Source of the DNA: JAZKSG01 sp036626215
GTDB lineage: Archaea; Thermoplasmatota; E2; DHVEG-1
Direction: 5' to 3'
Length of the DNA stretch: 51,395 nucleotides
Assembly: GCA_036626215.1 (NCBI GenBank)
Contig: JAZKSG010000006.1
Span: 1-51,395 of the forward strand
Shown: piece by piece, positions 16,801 through 26,581 of the stretch
How positions within the stretch are numbered: position 1 is the stretch's first letter
How the letters are laid out: each line of letters opens with the position of its first letter
The notes under the pieces: model-generated
Told to the model about the DNA's origin: nothing
Database searches by the model: none
The model's input: only the letters and a program-made list of their open reading frames with translations
Translations under genes and position numbers: made by a program

Positions 16801-16875
16801 TTTTGTCTCAACAACAAAACGTGGTTAAACTATAAAAAACTTTAAAATTTTCGAAAAAAAAGAAAAATGGTTTTT

Positions 16876-18582
16876 TTAGATGCTATATTCTTGTTCAAAC
16901 TGTTTTAAATCAAGGTTAGACCAGTCGTCATGATCATTCAAACCGTTCCATCCATGTGAATAATCAATCATTGAATAGACATAACCATAGCTCATACAGC
17001 TTTTATAAGAGCCATACAAGGTCCACCAAAGCAGGTGGTCTATGAGAGTGATTCTATCTCCTCTATTTCCATCCATATTAAGAGGGCCAATGTCAACTCC
17101 TAGTATGTTGGAGCCAAATAATCCAAGGGTGTGACCCATTTCATGCATAATGACTGAAGCAAAAATAAAGGCCCTCCTATATTCCTTATTGAATGCTCCT
17201 TGTAATGTAAATGATCCGTGGAATATAAACCCAAATGGGTTTGAAATAGGACGGATATCTAAAGTTCCCTTAGAAATTTGGAAACTATTTAAATGGAAGG
17301 TCTGCTCATCATGTGTCATCGGTACAAGACAACCCGCAGCTTCCCCACATCCTTCATAGGTATACAGTAAAAGTCCATAGTGATAGATATCTTCTTTCCA
17401 AAGATCAGAACCATTATTTAGAAAGTACTTGTGATATAGATCATAGATGCCATCGGAGTTTTGTGAAACATTTGATTGAAAGGGTATTAACTGCCCTTCT
17501 TTCATTTTGTCTTCATTATGATCATCAACATGTATGACAACATTGTTTTTGTTATATCCATTTATCAACAGATTTCTATATAGAGATGGTACAAGTTTTC
17601 CTTCTCCATTTGGCCCTGTTTCCATTTCATCGATTTCAAGAAAAATATCTCTTCTAAACGGATCCGTACCAAATTCAGACATAAGGTATTCTTCAGTGTT
17701 CTGTAAGCCATCGTTATCGGGATCCATGTTTTCATGGTCTTCCCATTTAGAGGAATTGTATATCCATATATGTTGACGTGTCCATGGATGAAATCTATGA
17801 CCCCATTTATGTTCCCATTCTATTGGTACGCCATCATTATCATGGTCTTGACCTGTATTATCTTCAGTAGGGCTTGTGTTATGTATATTTTTTTCAGCCC
17901 AGTATGGTATCCCATCTCCATCGGCGTCATTCTGATAAATGTCGAACCAGAGTCCACAGTCTCTCTCGTTTTTATCGAAGGAGTTGTCATCACAACCATT
18001 TAATCGACCATAGCCGCTAACATCGTATTTAGGAGTTTCATTCTCTATCTGATCGTCACCCATCCAATGCCCTGTTTTTAAGCTATAATATAGATTCACA
18101 TCTTTACTTAGAGGTGTATGTTGAGTATTTCCACTTATGTCACATTTTTTATCGAAAAAAGGATCTTCATCCCATAGTTGGATTGTGATATTTACAAATT
18201 CTTTATCATCAGGGACATCAGCAGTTATGCTCCAATTTGCATCTTCTATATATTTGGTGTTTTTCCATACTTTGCTTTTGAATTCTTGTTCGTTTACTAT
18301 TATTTTTACATAAAAATCTGGGTTTGATAAGAAGTCTATTTTATCAAATGCTCTTATTTTATTTATTTCAACGGTAATTGATAGATCTACTAGTGGGTCT
18401 AAGTCTACATCGTTTTCAGAGTTTGTCATCATTTCGGCTTGTGTAGTTTCTATATTCTGTTCTACACTTGAGGATGTTTCTTTTTTTATAATATAGGTTG
18501 TTTGAACTGCACCAGCGTTTGTAGATACCAAGAAAAATGCTGCCGTTATAAGACAGAATATTTTTATAAATTTGTTTTTCAT
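16876..18582 (-). CDS. Secreted zinc metalloprotease-like protein (metzincin type)
   Basis: A 568-residue exported protein. Residues 1-25 form a signal peptide (MKNKFIKIFCLITAAFFLVS). Residues 55-150 resemble a C2-like beta sandwich. Residues 210-310 carry Asp-rich calcium repeats of thrombospondin-3 type (DADGDGIPYW, DHDNDGVPIEW, DPDNDGLQNTEEY). The C-terminus has HEMGHTLGLFG (480-490) and a Met-turn-like CMSYGY (about Met530). The third zinc ligand expected at the last position of HExxHxxGxxH is Gly, so the site is unusual. Likely surface-bound or secreted peptidase. A GGAGG Shine-Dalgarno precedes the ATG. Confidence 0.8.
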   Translation of the reverse strand: MKNKFIKIFCLITAAFFLVSTNAGAVQTTYIIKKETSSSVEQNIETTQAEMMTNSENDVDLDPLVDLSITVEINKIRAFDKIDFLSNPDFYVKIIVNEQEFKSKVWKNTKYIEDANWSITADVPDDKEFVNITIQLWDEDPFFDKKCDISGNTQHTPLSKDVNLYYSLKTGHWMGDDQIENETPKYDVSGYGRLNGCDDNSFDKNERDCGLWFDIYQNDADGDGIPYWAEKNIHNTSPTEDNTGQDHDNDGVPIEWEHKWGHRFHPWTRQHIWIYNSSKWEDHENMDPDNDGLQNTEEYLMSEFGTDPFRRDIFLEIDEMETGPNGEGKLVPSLYRNLLINGYNKNNVVIHVDDHNEDKMKEGQLIPFQSNVSQNSDGIYDLYHKYFLNNGSDLWKEDIYHYGLLLYTYEGCGEAAGCLVPMTHDEQTFHLNSFQISKGTLDIRPISNPFGFIFHGSFTLQGAFNKEYRRAFIFASVIMHEMGHTLGLFGSNILGVDIGPLNMDGNRGDRITLIDHLLWWTLYGSYKSCMSYGYVYSMIDYSHGWNGLNDHDDWSNLDLKQFEQEYSI

Positions 18583-18761
18583 TTATTAGCCTCCTTCCAT
18601 GTTTCGATATGTAGAGATTGCATAAAAAGCTATTTTATATTAACAATAGTTAACTGATGGTAGTTTAAAAAACTTTTTATCAACCTTTGACAAAAAACGT
18701 TAAAACCATAGAGAACATTATCTAATCAAATCTTAAAAAAGTTGAAAGAGGTGGATGAAAG

Positions 18762-19301
18762 ATACAAGTTCAAGAAATTATGACTAAAGATATTTTAACA
18801 ATTGATAGTGATGAATCAGTACTTGAAGCATGCAAAGAATACTCTGAACATAACGTCGGTAGTTTAGTCGTAAAAAACAATGGAATAGTCGTTGGAATAG
18901 TAACCGAACGAGACATTATACAAAACATGATCCTATCTAAAGGAGACCCTAAAGATACAAAAATCAAAGAAATTATGACTCCAAGAATAAAAACAGTTCA
19001 TGCCTTAGCCAACGTTGAAAAAGTAGCCGCTATAATGAAAGAAAATCAGATAAAAAGAGTACCTGTAGTGTTGAACAATGAAATAGTAGGAATTGTATCA
19101 GAAACTGATATTTCACAAACTATCTATGCTTTCTCCGAAGCTATCGAAGAAATGACAGAACTATATCAGGAAAGCCGTGAAACATTAGAAAATATCATTG
19201 AAGAATGGGGTAATATAATAGTAAAACTCAAAAATTACAAGAAATTATCCTATAAAAAACCTGAAACTGAAGAAATGGAAAAAGAAGAATTAAACGTATA
19301 A
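18762..19301 (+). CDS. CBS-domain pair protein, probable AUA start
   Basis: Tandem CBS (Bateman) module that usually binds adenine nucleotides. CBS1 covers about IMTKDILTIDSDESV to ERDIIQNMI; CBS2 covers IMTPRIKTVHALANV to SETDIS. A helical, acidic tail of about 45 residues follows. The first ATG (18780) would start inside the conserved first motif. The frame runs upstream to ATA at 18762, which lies 7 nt after GAGGTGG (18748-18754), and gives I/M-QVQEIMTKD, the normal beginning of the fold. Only one more sense codon lies before an in-frame TGA. The target is unknown; it stands 80 nt before srp54. Confidence 0.85.
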   Translation: MQVQEIMTKDILTIDSDESVLEACKEYSEHNVGSLVVKNNGIVVGIVTERDIIQNMILSKGDPKDTKIKEIMTPRIKTVHALANVEKVAAIMKENQIKRVPVVLNNEIVGIVSETDISQTIYAFSEAIEEMTELYQESRETLENIIEEWGNIIVKLKNYKKLSYKKPETEEMEKEELNV

Positions 19302-19381
19302 AATCAGGGTTTTTTGTATCCGATACTTTTTAATATCGCCCCTGTTGTTAAACATTATTATAAACAAAGCAGGTTTGAACC

Positions 19382-20728
19382 ATGGTTTTAGATAATTTAA
19401 GTGACTCTCTCAAGGGAACTTTAAAAAAGATTGCCAATGCAGTACATATAGACAAAAAATTAGTTAAAGAGATAGTTAGAGATATCCAAAGAGCACTCCT
19501 ACAGGCCGATGTAAATGTTAAACTCGTTTTAAAATTAAGTAAAAAAATTGAGAAACGAGCATTGGAGGAAAAACCCCCATCCGGTATGAGTAGCCGAGAA
19601 CACGTTATCCGGATTGTCTACGATGAACTGGTGAATATTCTTGGTGATTCACGTGAGCTCCCAGTCAAAAAACAAATCATCATGATGGTGGGTTTATATG
19701 GTCAAGGTAAAACTACTACTTGTGGCAAACTAGCCAACTATTTTAAAAATAAAGGTCTTCGCCCTGCGTTGGTTGCAGGTGATGTTCATCGCCCTGCAGC
19801 AGTAGATCAGCTAGAGCAGATTGCTGAGCAGGTCAAAGCCCCATGTTATGGCGATAAAAAAGCGGATGACGCAGTTAAAGTTGTTAAAAAAGGTGTAAAG
19901 GAGTTAAAGAAGAACAACGATGTAATTATCGTGGATACATCTGGACGTCATAAACTTGAAGAAGACCTAATACAAGAAATGGAGGAAATTTTTAAAGCTA
20001 CCAACCCTGATGAAAAACTCTTGGTTATGGATGCAGCAGTAGGACAACAAGCTGGCCCACAAGCTAAAGCTTTCAATGAAGCTGTAGATATAACCGGTAT
20101 AGTTTTAACAAAACTAGATGGGACTGCTAAAGGAGGAGGAGCTCTTAGTGCTGCATCTGAAGTAGATGCTCCTATTGTTTTTATTGGTACTGGCGAACAC
20201 TCTACTGATTTTGAAAAATTTGACCCTGCTGGTTTTATTTCACGTATTTTAGGGATGGGCGATATCAAAACTCTGTTGGAGAAAGCAGAAGAAAGCATGA
20301 AGGGTAAAGATGCAGAGAAGGCAGCTAAAAGAATTATGTCTGGTAAGTTTACTCTGCATGATATGTATGAGCAGATGGATATGCTCTCTGGTATGGGTTC
20401 ACTGAAAAAAGTTGCTGATATGCTGCCAAGTGGTTTTTCAGGTGCCGCTAGCGATAAGTTGGAGAAGAAGCTTGATATGGATGAAACCGAAGATAAGTTA
20501 GAGATGTTCCGGATTATTATGGATTCTATGACTGAAGAGGAGATGAATAAACCTAACATTATTCGTTCCTCTAGGGTTAACCGTATTGCTCGTGGTGCAG
20601 GCGTAGAAAACCGTCATGTAAAAGAATTGCTTAAGTATTATAAGACAACTAAACGTATGATGAAAGGTTTTTCAGGTAACAGACGTATGCAGAAGAAATT
20701 GATGAAACAATTGAAATTTGGCAAATAA
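19382..20728 (+). CDS. srp54: Signal recognition particle GTPase SRP54
   Basis: Targets nascent membrane and secreted proteins to FtsY. An N-domain helix bundle (1-85) leads into the G domain with P-loop GLYGQGKTTT, DVHRPAAVDQL, DTSGRH, the TKLDGTAKGGG motif and GTGE. The methionine-rich M domain (about 300-448) has the signal-binding groove (MYEQMDMLSGMGSL) and the RNA-binding SSRVNRIARGAG. The length of 448 is full. It follows the CBS gene with its own short leader and ends in a T8 tract at about 20740. Confidence 0.96.
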   Translation: MVLDNLSDSLKGTLKKIANAVHIDKKLVKEIVRDIQRALLQADVNVKLVLKLSKKIEKRALEEKPPSGMSSREHVIRIVYDELVNILGDSRELPVKKQIIMMVGLYGQGKTTTCGKLANYFKNKGLRPALVAGDVHRPAAVDQLEQIAEQVKAPCYGDKKADDAVKVVKKGVKELKKNNDVIIVDTSGRHKLEEDLIQEMEEIFKATNPDEKLLVMDAAVGQQAGPQAKAFNEAVDITGIVLTKLDGTAKGGGALSAASEVDAPIVFIGTGEHSTDFEKFDPAGFISRILGMGDIKTLLEKAEESMKGKDAEKAAKRIMSGKFTLHDMYEQMDMLSGMGSLKKVADMLPSGFSGAASDKLEKKLDMDETEDKLEMFRIIMDSMTEEEMNKPNIIRSSRVNRIARGAGVENRHVKELLKYYKTTKRMMKGFSGNRRMQKKLMKQLKFGK

Positions 20729-20793
20729 AAAAAGAAGAACTTTTTTTTACCAAAAACGTTTTTTATTGGCTAGAAGTTAGATTCTTTTCAATT

Positions 20794-22131
20794 ATGTTTA
20801 AGAATAGAGAAAGGATTATTGAGAATGGTTCAACTCCGGAGTTGAAAACAGTTAGAAGTGATGTTCTAGATATTTTGAATGCTGTAATTGAAGCAGTGGA
20901 TCCTTATAAATCTGTAAAGTCACATTTTTCTGGTAATATTTTGTTTTTTGATGAAGACAAAATTGATGTCAGTGATTTTAGAGATGTTTATCTAGTCGGT
21001 TTCGGTAAAGCTAGTGTTGGGATGGCTGAAGCTGTTTGTGACTCTATTAAGATAAAAAAAGGTGTTGTGGTAACTAATGACCCTGATGCAAGTGTAGATA
21101 ACAAGTCAGTAGAAACAGTAGTAGGGGGCCATCCTATCCCTGATGAAGGTAGTGTTGAAGGTGGAAAAAAAGTACTGGGTTTGATTGATAAATGTGAGGA
21201 AGACGATCTTTTAGTTGTTTTGATTTCCGGTGGCGGATCTGCTCTTTTAGCTAAACCTCGTATCAGTTTAGAGGGTATGAAGAAAATTACTGATTTGTTG
21301 TTAAAAAGTGGAGCTGATATTAATGAGATTAATACCATTCGAAAACATCTTTCTAAGGTTAAAGGTGGACAGCTATCAAAGCATTGCAAAGGTATGTTAG
21401 TTTCTCTCATCATTTCAGATATTGTTGGTGACCCCATGAGTTTTATTGCCTCCGGCCCTACTTATCCCGACGATACAACTTTTGAAGACGCTAAAGACGT
21501 TCTTGAAAAATATAGTCTATGGAGTAAAATTCCTACTTCTGCAAAGAATGTCATTGAGAGAGGGTTAAAAGGAGAGACTTCTGATACACCAAATACAGAT
21601 AGCGAGGTATTCGAAAATGTATTTAATTATATTGTAGCAAACAATAGTATAGCTTGTGAAGCTGCAAAAAATAAAGCCAAAGAGCTTGACTATACCCCTA
21701 TGTTATTAACTTCAAGTTTGGAAGGAGAAGCAAGAGAGATGGGTATATATATAGTAGATAAAGCTCAGACGCCGATAAATAAGGATACAATGACCCTTAT
21801 TTCCGGAGGAGAAACCACAGTAACCATCAAGGGAGATGGAAAAGGAGGGAGAAACCAAGAGATGGTGCTAAGCGTCGTGGGAAAAATTTTTGGAGAAAAC
21901 ATAGTTTTTGCTTCATTTGGAACTGATGGTATCGATGGAGATAGTGATGCCGCAGGTGCTATAGCTGATGGTTTTACTTTGAGCAGAGCAACTGAAAAAG
22001 GTTTAGACCCCAAGAAATATCTTGAGAATAACGACTCTTATAATTTTTTTAAACCCTTAGATGATCTTCTACTTACTGGCCCTACCGGTACAAATGTTAT
22101 GGATGTACAGCTGATAGTTAAAAACTTTTGA
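20794..22131 (+). CDS. gck: Glycerate 2-kinase (MOFRL family)
   Basis: Class II glycerate kinase that converts D-glycerate to 2-phosphoglycerate with ATP, feeding lower glycolysis. The N-terminal GckA domain contains VGFGKASVGMAEAV, GGHPIPDEGSVEGG and the SGGGSALLAKP loop. NTIRKHLSKVKGGQL and SDIVGDPMSFIASGPT follow. The MOFRL C-terminus has SGGETTVTIKGDGKGGRNQE and FGTDGIDGDSDAAGA. Length 445 is normal for archaea. It ends about 200 nt before a separately promoted surface protein. A link to glycerol or serine metabolism is inference. Confidence 0.93.
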   Translation: MFKNRERIIENGSTPELKTVRSDVLDILNAVIEAVDPYKSVKSHFSGNILFFDEDKIDVSDFRDVYLVGFGKASVGMAEAVCDSIKIKKGVVVTNDPDASVDNKSVETVVGGHPIPDEGSVEGGKKVLGLIDKCEEDDLLVVLISGGGSALLAKPRISLEGMKKITDLLLKSGADINEINTIRKHLSKVKGGQLSKHCKGMLVSLIISDIVGDPMSFIASGPTYPDDTTFEDAKDVLEKYSLWSKIPTSAKNVIERGLKGETSDTPNTDSEVFENVFNYIVANNSIACEAAKNKAKELDYTPMLLTSSLEGEAREMGIYIVDKAQTPINKDTMTLISGGETTVTIKGDGKGGRNQEMVLSVVGKIFGENIVFASFGTDGIDGDSDAAGAIADGFTLSRATEKGLDPKKYLENNDSYNFFKPLDDLLLTGPTGTNVMDVQLIVKNF

Positions 22132-22331
22132 GTTATACTGAATCAACTAAATTATATTAATAAGACTTATATATTTAGTTACTATTATTATCTCCTGATT
22201 TTATTAGTCGTAGAAGAAATTATAAGATCTTTAGGAGAAATAATGGAAATTTGATTAAAAAATTTTATATACAAAATTTTGTTATAAATATCGACTAATA
22301 AAAAAAATGGGGGCATGAAATCATTATTAAA

Positions 22332-25300
22332 ATGAAAGCTTTGATAACAATCGCAGTTGCTTTCTTGTTGCTTATCTCTTTTAATATACGTATCTCAGAG
22401 GGTGAAGCATCTTCGACTATATACAAAAATGATGGGGTTTGGATAGACGAATTTCAAAATGGAACATCTTTACAGAAGAAAAATAATGTATCCATCGAAA
22501 ATGATGAATTGAAAACCATCTATGAAAGTTATAACAACAGTTATGATTTTGCTTCACAGACAGGTCATAAAGCATATTACAATTTGTTTGTACCTCTGCA
22601 GGAAACCTCCGAGGGGATAAAACCGTTATTTTTTAGATCTATGAAAGATAGTTTTTTGGAAGAGGAGATAGGGAATTATAGTCTTTTAGAGAAAGAGGAT
22701 GATAAAAAATTTAGTTCTCAATCTACGTCTGTTTTAACTACATCATTAACAACTATGCATCACTTTACTTTTAGAATAGAAGATAAGGCGAAATATATTG
22801 ATAACATGAGTTTTCATTGGAAAGGTGAAACCAATAATTCTTCAAAAATTGTTGTATATTCCTGGCGGTACTCTCAAGATGGATTTGTTAAAAAAGCGGG
22901 CATGTGGGAAAAAATAGAGGAGATCGAAACGACAGAGAGCATAGAGGAAATCAAGTATAATCTAAGTGGAATCTCGAAATATTTAGGGGCTGATAAAACG
23001 TTTGATGTGATGATAGCTGCGATTCCTGAAAAAATGAGGACAAATTGTAAACTGATGACTGATTATGTGAATGTTTCAACAGAAACACATGACTTTTACA
23101 GCGTAACAGGAGAAGCTATTTCTGAAAAGATAGATCCTGTTAGTTTAGGTGCCCAACCTGGTAAATGGCGATGGGAAAAAGTTTTCTGGGATGGAGACTT
23201 CAAAGAGGATAAAGCTACTGTTAGAATACAAATTTTGAATGGGTCGGACTTAAAACCTATCGATGAATTATCTGGGAACAGAGATGGTTTTTTACAATCC
23301 CCTATAGACATCTCCGATTTATCTATTGATAAATATGATAGTATTGCACTTCGAGCCTGGTTTAACAACAGCGATAGAACTCTGACTGCTAAATTGAAAA
23401 AATGGGCGGTTAGCTGGCAGACTAAAAGTAATTGTTACAAAGACGATTTTCAGACTTTATTCAGGATAGATAAAACCAATGGTGTAAACCATAACTGTTC
23501 GGGTTTTAGTGTTAGTCAATCAGCTGATGAGTGGGCTGTTTTTGGAAAAGATTTTGATAACAATCGAGTATATTTTGGTGAAGCACCCGAGGAATATAAT
23601 TTATATTGGAATAGTGAAAATAGTAGCGCAGGTGGATTGTTCTGTAGCCCGGTCGTAAGTGATGGAAGAGTCTTTATTCCATCTTCTACACGTAACAAAG
23701 TTTTAGCGTTTAAAGTAAAACAAACAGAGGAAGATGAAAATCAAATCCCTGTAGACTCCACCGTTACACTCCCTCATAAAATAGAGATGTCTCCAGCTAT
23801 AGTAGATGATTTGTTGATAGTTGGCACCAGCGGATATGAAAGTAAAAACAGAGTTTATGCTTTCGATAAAAACAACCTTTCAATGGAAAGATGGAACTGG
23901 ACGATACCTTCAGATGAAAATATTTGTTTTTCTTCCTCTCATAATGTCGAAGATAACAAAGTTTATATTACTTCTTGGAGTGGAAGTGGTTTAAGCTCCC
24001 CATATTATAATTATTTTAACAACATCATAAAGGAGAACGATCTTTTAAACAGATATATTGATGTTGAACCTACTGGCAGGATAACCGTTTTGAACAACAG
24101 TGGCGAGTTGTTATGGTCTAAAATTCTTCCTGCTGCAAGTTTTTCTACACCAGCAATACATGAAGATAAAGTTATAGTCGGCTGCGAAAATATGAATGGA
24201 GACAGTCTTATAGCATATGATAAAGAGACTGGTAGAAAAGTTTGGGATACAACTGTTGGCATGATCGGTAAAAGTTCACCTATGGTATTTTGTGATCAAA
24301 TCTATGTTTTAACTAAAAAACCAGCAGGTGTAGCTAGATGGCAAGATCAGCTTGTAGTTATAGATGCCGACAACGGGGAGGTGCAATGGAGGTTATCGTT
24401 TGGTGATAAACTCTTTACCCCACAAACTCTACCAAAGAACATAATTGATTATATTCTGCCAGAAGAAGAAAATAGTGATTCTATAAATGCTTTAAAAATA
24501 AAAGATTTGATGACTGCTACCACCCCTGTTTTCAACGATGGCATGGTATATGTCGCTTCTTCTAACGGCGAACTTTATAGTGTAGATGTTGAAAAACGTG
24601 ATGTAAAATGGAACCTCTCTCTCAGTAATGATAAAATAGCTGAAACTGCAAAAAGATTCAATATGCCCCTCCATAATGTTGCATCTCCAGTGGTAGCTAA
24701 TGGCAGAGTCTATGCTGCTTCCTCATTTGGAGTAATATATGCTGTTGATGAGGAAACAGGTGAAATAATTTGGAATAATAGTGTTGAACCAGAGGATTAT
24801 AATATAATCTGCTCTTCGCCGACAGTATCCGACGGCTTATTGTTTATCAATTCTATAAACAGTAATTTTGAATGGAAACTACATGCCATAGGAGGATACA
24901 AAAAAAAGATACAGGGACGTGCGATATCCGAAGTGGTTACAATTCCACGAGATGGATACTGGTGGTCCAATTTTAACGCGGATTATGAAACACCGGGAGA
25001 TAGTGAAATATCTTTTAGTATTTTGAATAAACAAGGAGCGACTTTGTTATCAGATTTAAGTGGCGGTAACAATGTTTTATATAATAAAAATATTGATAGT
25101 CGGTCTATCCGTCTTTGTGGTTTATTAAAAAAGAAAAACAGTAACTCTTCATTGTTGAAAAACTGGGAGATATGTTGGGTTGAAGAAAAAAACAAACCTG
25201 TTTTCGAAGAAAACGTTCAGATCACACCCGGTGGAACAACTGATGGATACTATGGACCAAAAAGCCAGAAGCTGTCCATAGAGGTAAGGGATATAGGAGA

Positions 25301-26567
25301 TAACAACGTGGTATCAGGTATAGATGTCTCTCAAGCTTACTGTAAAATTAAATATCTTACTGATTTAGGGGTTAGCAAAACTACAGGTTGGATTGAGACA
25401 GAGAGTAACGGCAAATCAGGGGCAGAAAACACAACTCTCTATGTCAATGTTTCAAAGTTAGAAATAAAAGATATGGCATTTTTAGAGGCGATAAAATTCA
25501 GAATTTCTGATCTTGCGGGTAACACAGCTGAGAATAATTTTTATCCAATTCATCTGGATGCAGGAAAACCTGTTTCAAAAGTAGAACAACCAAAAAATGT
25601 GGGGAAGGTAAATAGTTTAACAGTTGAGGCTTCTGCATCTGATTATAACCAAAGCGGTATAAAAACAGTAACATTCCAATATAGATATAAAAAAGAGGTA
25701 AACTCAGAATGGAGTGAATGGCAGTCTTATAGTAGTTTAAACAGCACTCCATATGTATGGGAGTTCAAAGGTGAAAGTGGATTATACCAGTTTAGAACAG
25801 TTGCAGAAGACATAGTTGGAAACCGTGAGGAAAAAGAAAAAGATTTTACAGCGATTTTTGACTCTGAAAAACCTGCTGTCTCAACCTATCTACCTTCTTC
25901 GATGACTTTTGATGAACTACCCTTCGAAGTAGTCTTCAATGATGATTTTAAACTGGAAAATGTTTATTACAGAATAAACAAAAAAGACTGGACAGTTATA
26001 GATAGCGATATAGACAACGATACCTACACCTGGCAGATGTCTAAAGAAATTGTAGATAAAGAAAAAGACGAAATATTCATTATTGATTTTAAAGTAGAAG
26101 ACATCTGTGGTAACGTCAAAATTTTACCACAAAAGGGCGTTAAACTTTATGAAGAAGAAACCGAAGAAGCAGCAGGTGTATATCTTGATTTATCTGAATT
26201 TTCTATGCTGCAGTTGGATAACGAGTTTACTATAACAGCATCTATACCCGAAGAGATAGATGTAGAAAACGTAAAATTGTTTTATCGTTACTCATCTGAT
26301 AAAAAAAGTTGGAATGAATGGAAACCATATGGTGGAAACAAAACAACTATGAACGCCGAATGGAGTTTCAAAGGTGAAGATGAAGGTTTTTATGAGTTTA
26401 AAACAAAAATGTGGACTACTGAAGGAGAAACTATTGAGTCAGATGTACAGCAGAAAGAAATAAACGTTTTTCCAGTTATACCAGTAATACTTTTCATAGC
26501 TGCGCTACTTGCCTTAGTTGCCCTTTCTCTATACTCCTTACTAAAATCGAAAAAAGTGAAAACCTAA
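22332..26567 (+). CDS. Giant cell-surface protein with PQQ-like beta-propeller and Ig-like repeats
   Basis: A 1411-residue envelope protein. A signal peptide spans residues 1-26 (MKALITIAVAFLLLIS). A beta-rich region without an assigned family runs to about 430. At least five PQQ-type propeller blades follow at about 430-860 (AFDKNNLSMERW, AYDKETGRKVWD, VIDADNGEVQWR, VDVEKRDVKWN, AVDEETGEIIWN). Ig/fibronectin-like repeats on about 1000-1370 share WSEWQSY and WNEWKPY motifs and EF/LYQFRT-like turns. One C-terminal membrane helix (VIPVILFIAALLALVALSLY) ends in a KSKKVKT anchor. It probably scaffolds or binds at the surface. The ATG has no well-placed Shine-Dalgarno; GGGGG lies 17 nt away. Confidence 0.85.
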   Translation: MKALITIAVAFLLLISFNIRISEGEASSTIYKNDGVWIDEFQNGTSLQKKNNVSIENDELKTIYESYNNSYDFASQTGHKAYYNLFVPLQETSEGIKPLFFRSMKDSFLEEEIGNYSLLEKEDDKKFSSQSTSVLTTSLTTMHHFTFRIEDKAKYIDNMSFHWKGETNNSSKIVVYSWRYSQDGFVKKAGMWEKIEEIETTESIEEIKYNLSGISKYLGADKTFDVMIAAIPEKMRTNCKLMTDYVNVSTETHDFYSVTGEAISEKIDPVSLGAQPGKWRWEKVFWDGDFKEDKATVRIQILNGSDLKPIDELSGNRDGFLQSPIDISDLSIDKYDSIALRAWFNNSDRTLTAKLKKWAVSWQTKSNCYKDDFQTLFRIDKTNGVNHNCSGFSVSQSADEWAVFGKDFDNNRVYFGEAPEEYNLYWNSENSSAGGLFCSPVVSDGRVFIPSSTRNKVLAFKVKQTEEDENQIPVDSTVTLPHKIEMSPAIVDDLLIVGTSGYESKNRVYAFDKNNLSMERWNWTIPSDENICFSSSHNVEDNKVYITSWSGSGLSSPYYNYFNNIIKENDLLNRYIDVEPTGRITVLNNSGELLWSKILPAASFSTPAIHEDKVIVGCENMNGDSLIAYDKETGRKVWDTTVGMIGKSSPMVFCDQIYVLTKKPAGVARWQDQLVVIDADNGEVQWRLSFGDKLFTPQTLPKNIIDYILPEEENSDSINALKIKDLMTATTPVFNDGMVYVASSNGELYSVDVEKRDVKWNLSLSNDKIAETAKRFNMPLHNVASPVVANGRVYAASSFGVIYAVDEETGEIIWNNSVEPEDYNIICSSPTVSDGLLFINSINSNFEWKLHAIGGYKKKIQGRAISEVVTIPRDGYWWSNFNADYETPGDSEISFSILNKQGATLLSDLSGGNNVLYNKNIDSRSIRLCGLLKKKNSNSSLLKNWEICWVEEKNKPVFEENVQITPGGTTDGYYGPKSQKLSIEVRDIGDNNVVSGIDVSQAYCKIKYLTDLGVSKTTGWIETESNGKSGAENTTLYVNVSKLEIKDMAFLEAIKFRISDLAGNTAENNFYPIHLDAGKPVSKVEQPKNVGKVNSLTVEASASDYNQSGIKTVTFQYRYKKEVNSEWSEWQSYSSLNSTPYVWEFKGESGLYQFRTVAEDIVGNREEKEKDFTAIFDSEKPAVSTYLPSSMTFDELPFEVVFNDDFKLENVYYRINKKDWTVIDSDIDNDTYTWQMSKEIVDKEKDEIFIIDFKVEDICGNVKILPQKGVKLYEEETEEAAGVYLDLSEFSMLQLDNEFTITASIPEEIDVENVKLFYRYSSDKKSWNEWKPYGGNKTTMNAEWSFKGEDEGFYEFKTKMWTTEGETIESDVQQKEINVFPVIPVILFIAALLALVALSLYSLLKSKKVKT

Positions 26568-26581
26568 AAAAACTTTTTTTT
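26566..26581. terminator. Bidirectional A7-C-T8 terminator
   Basis: A seven-A run, C, then an eight-T run, self-complementary, placed exactly where two convergent genes meet. It covers part of the stop codon of the surface protein (26565-26567) and of nog1 (26580-26582). Each strand reads as an oligo-T tract. Confidence 0.65.

Noticed and set aside
19948..20559. A 203-codon minus-strand frame inside srp54
   Set aside because: Antisense to the G and M domains, Ser/Ile-rich, no family.
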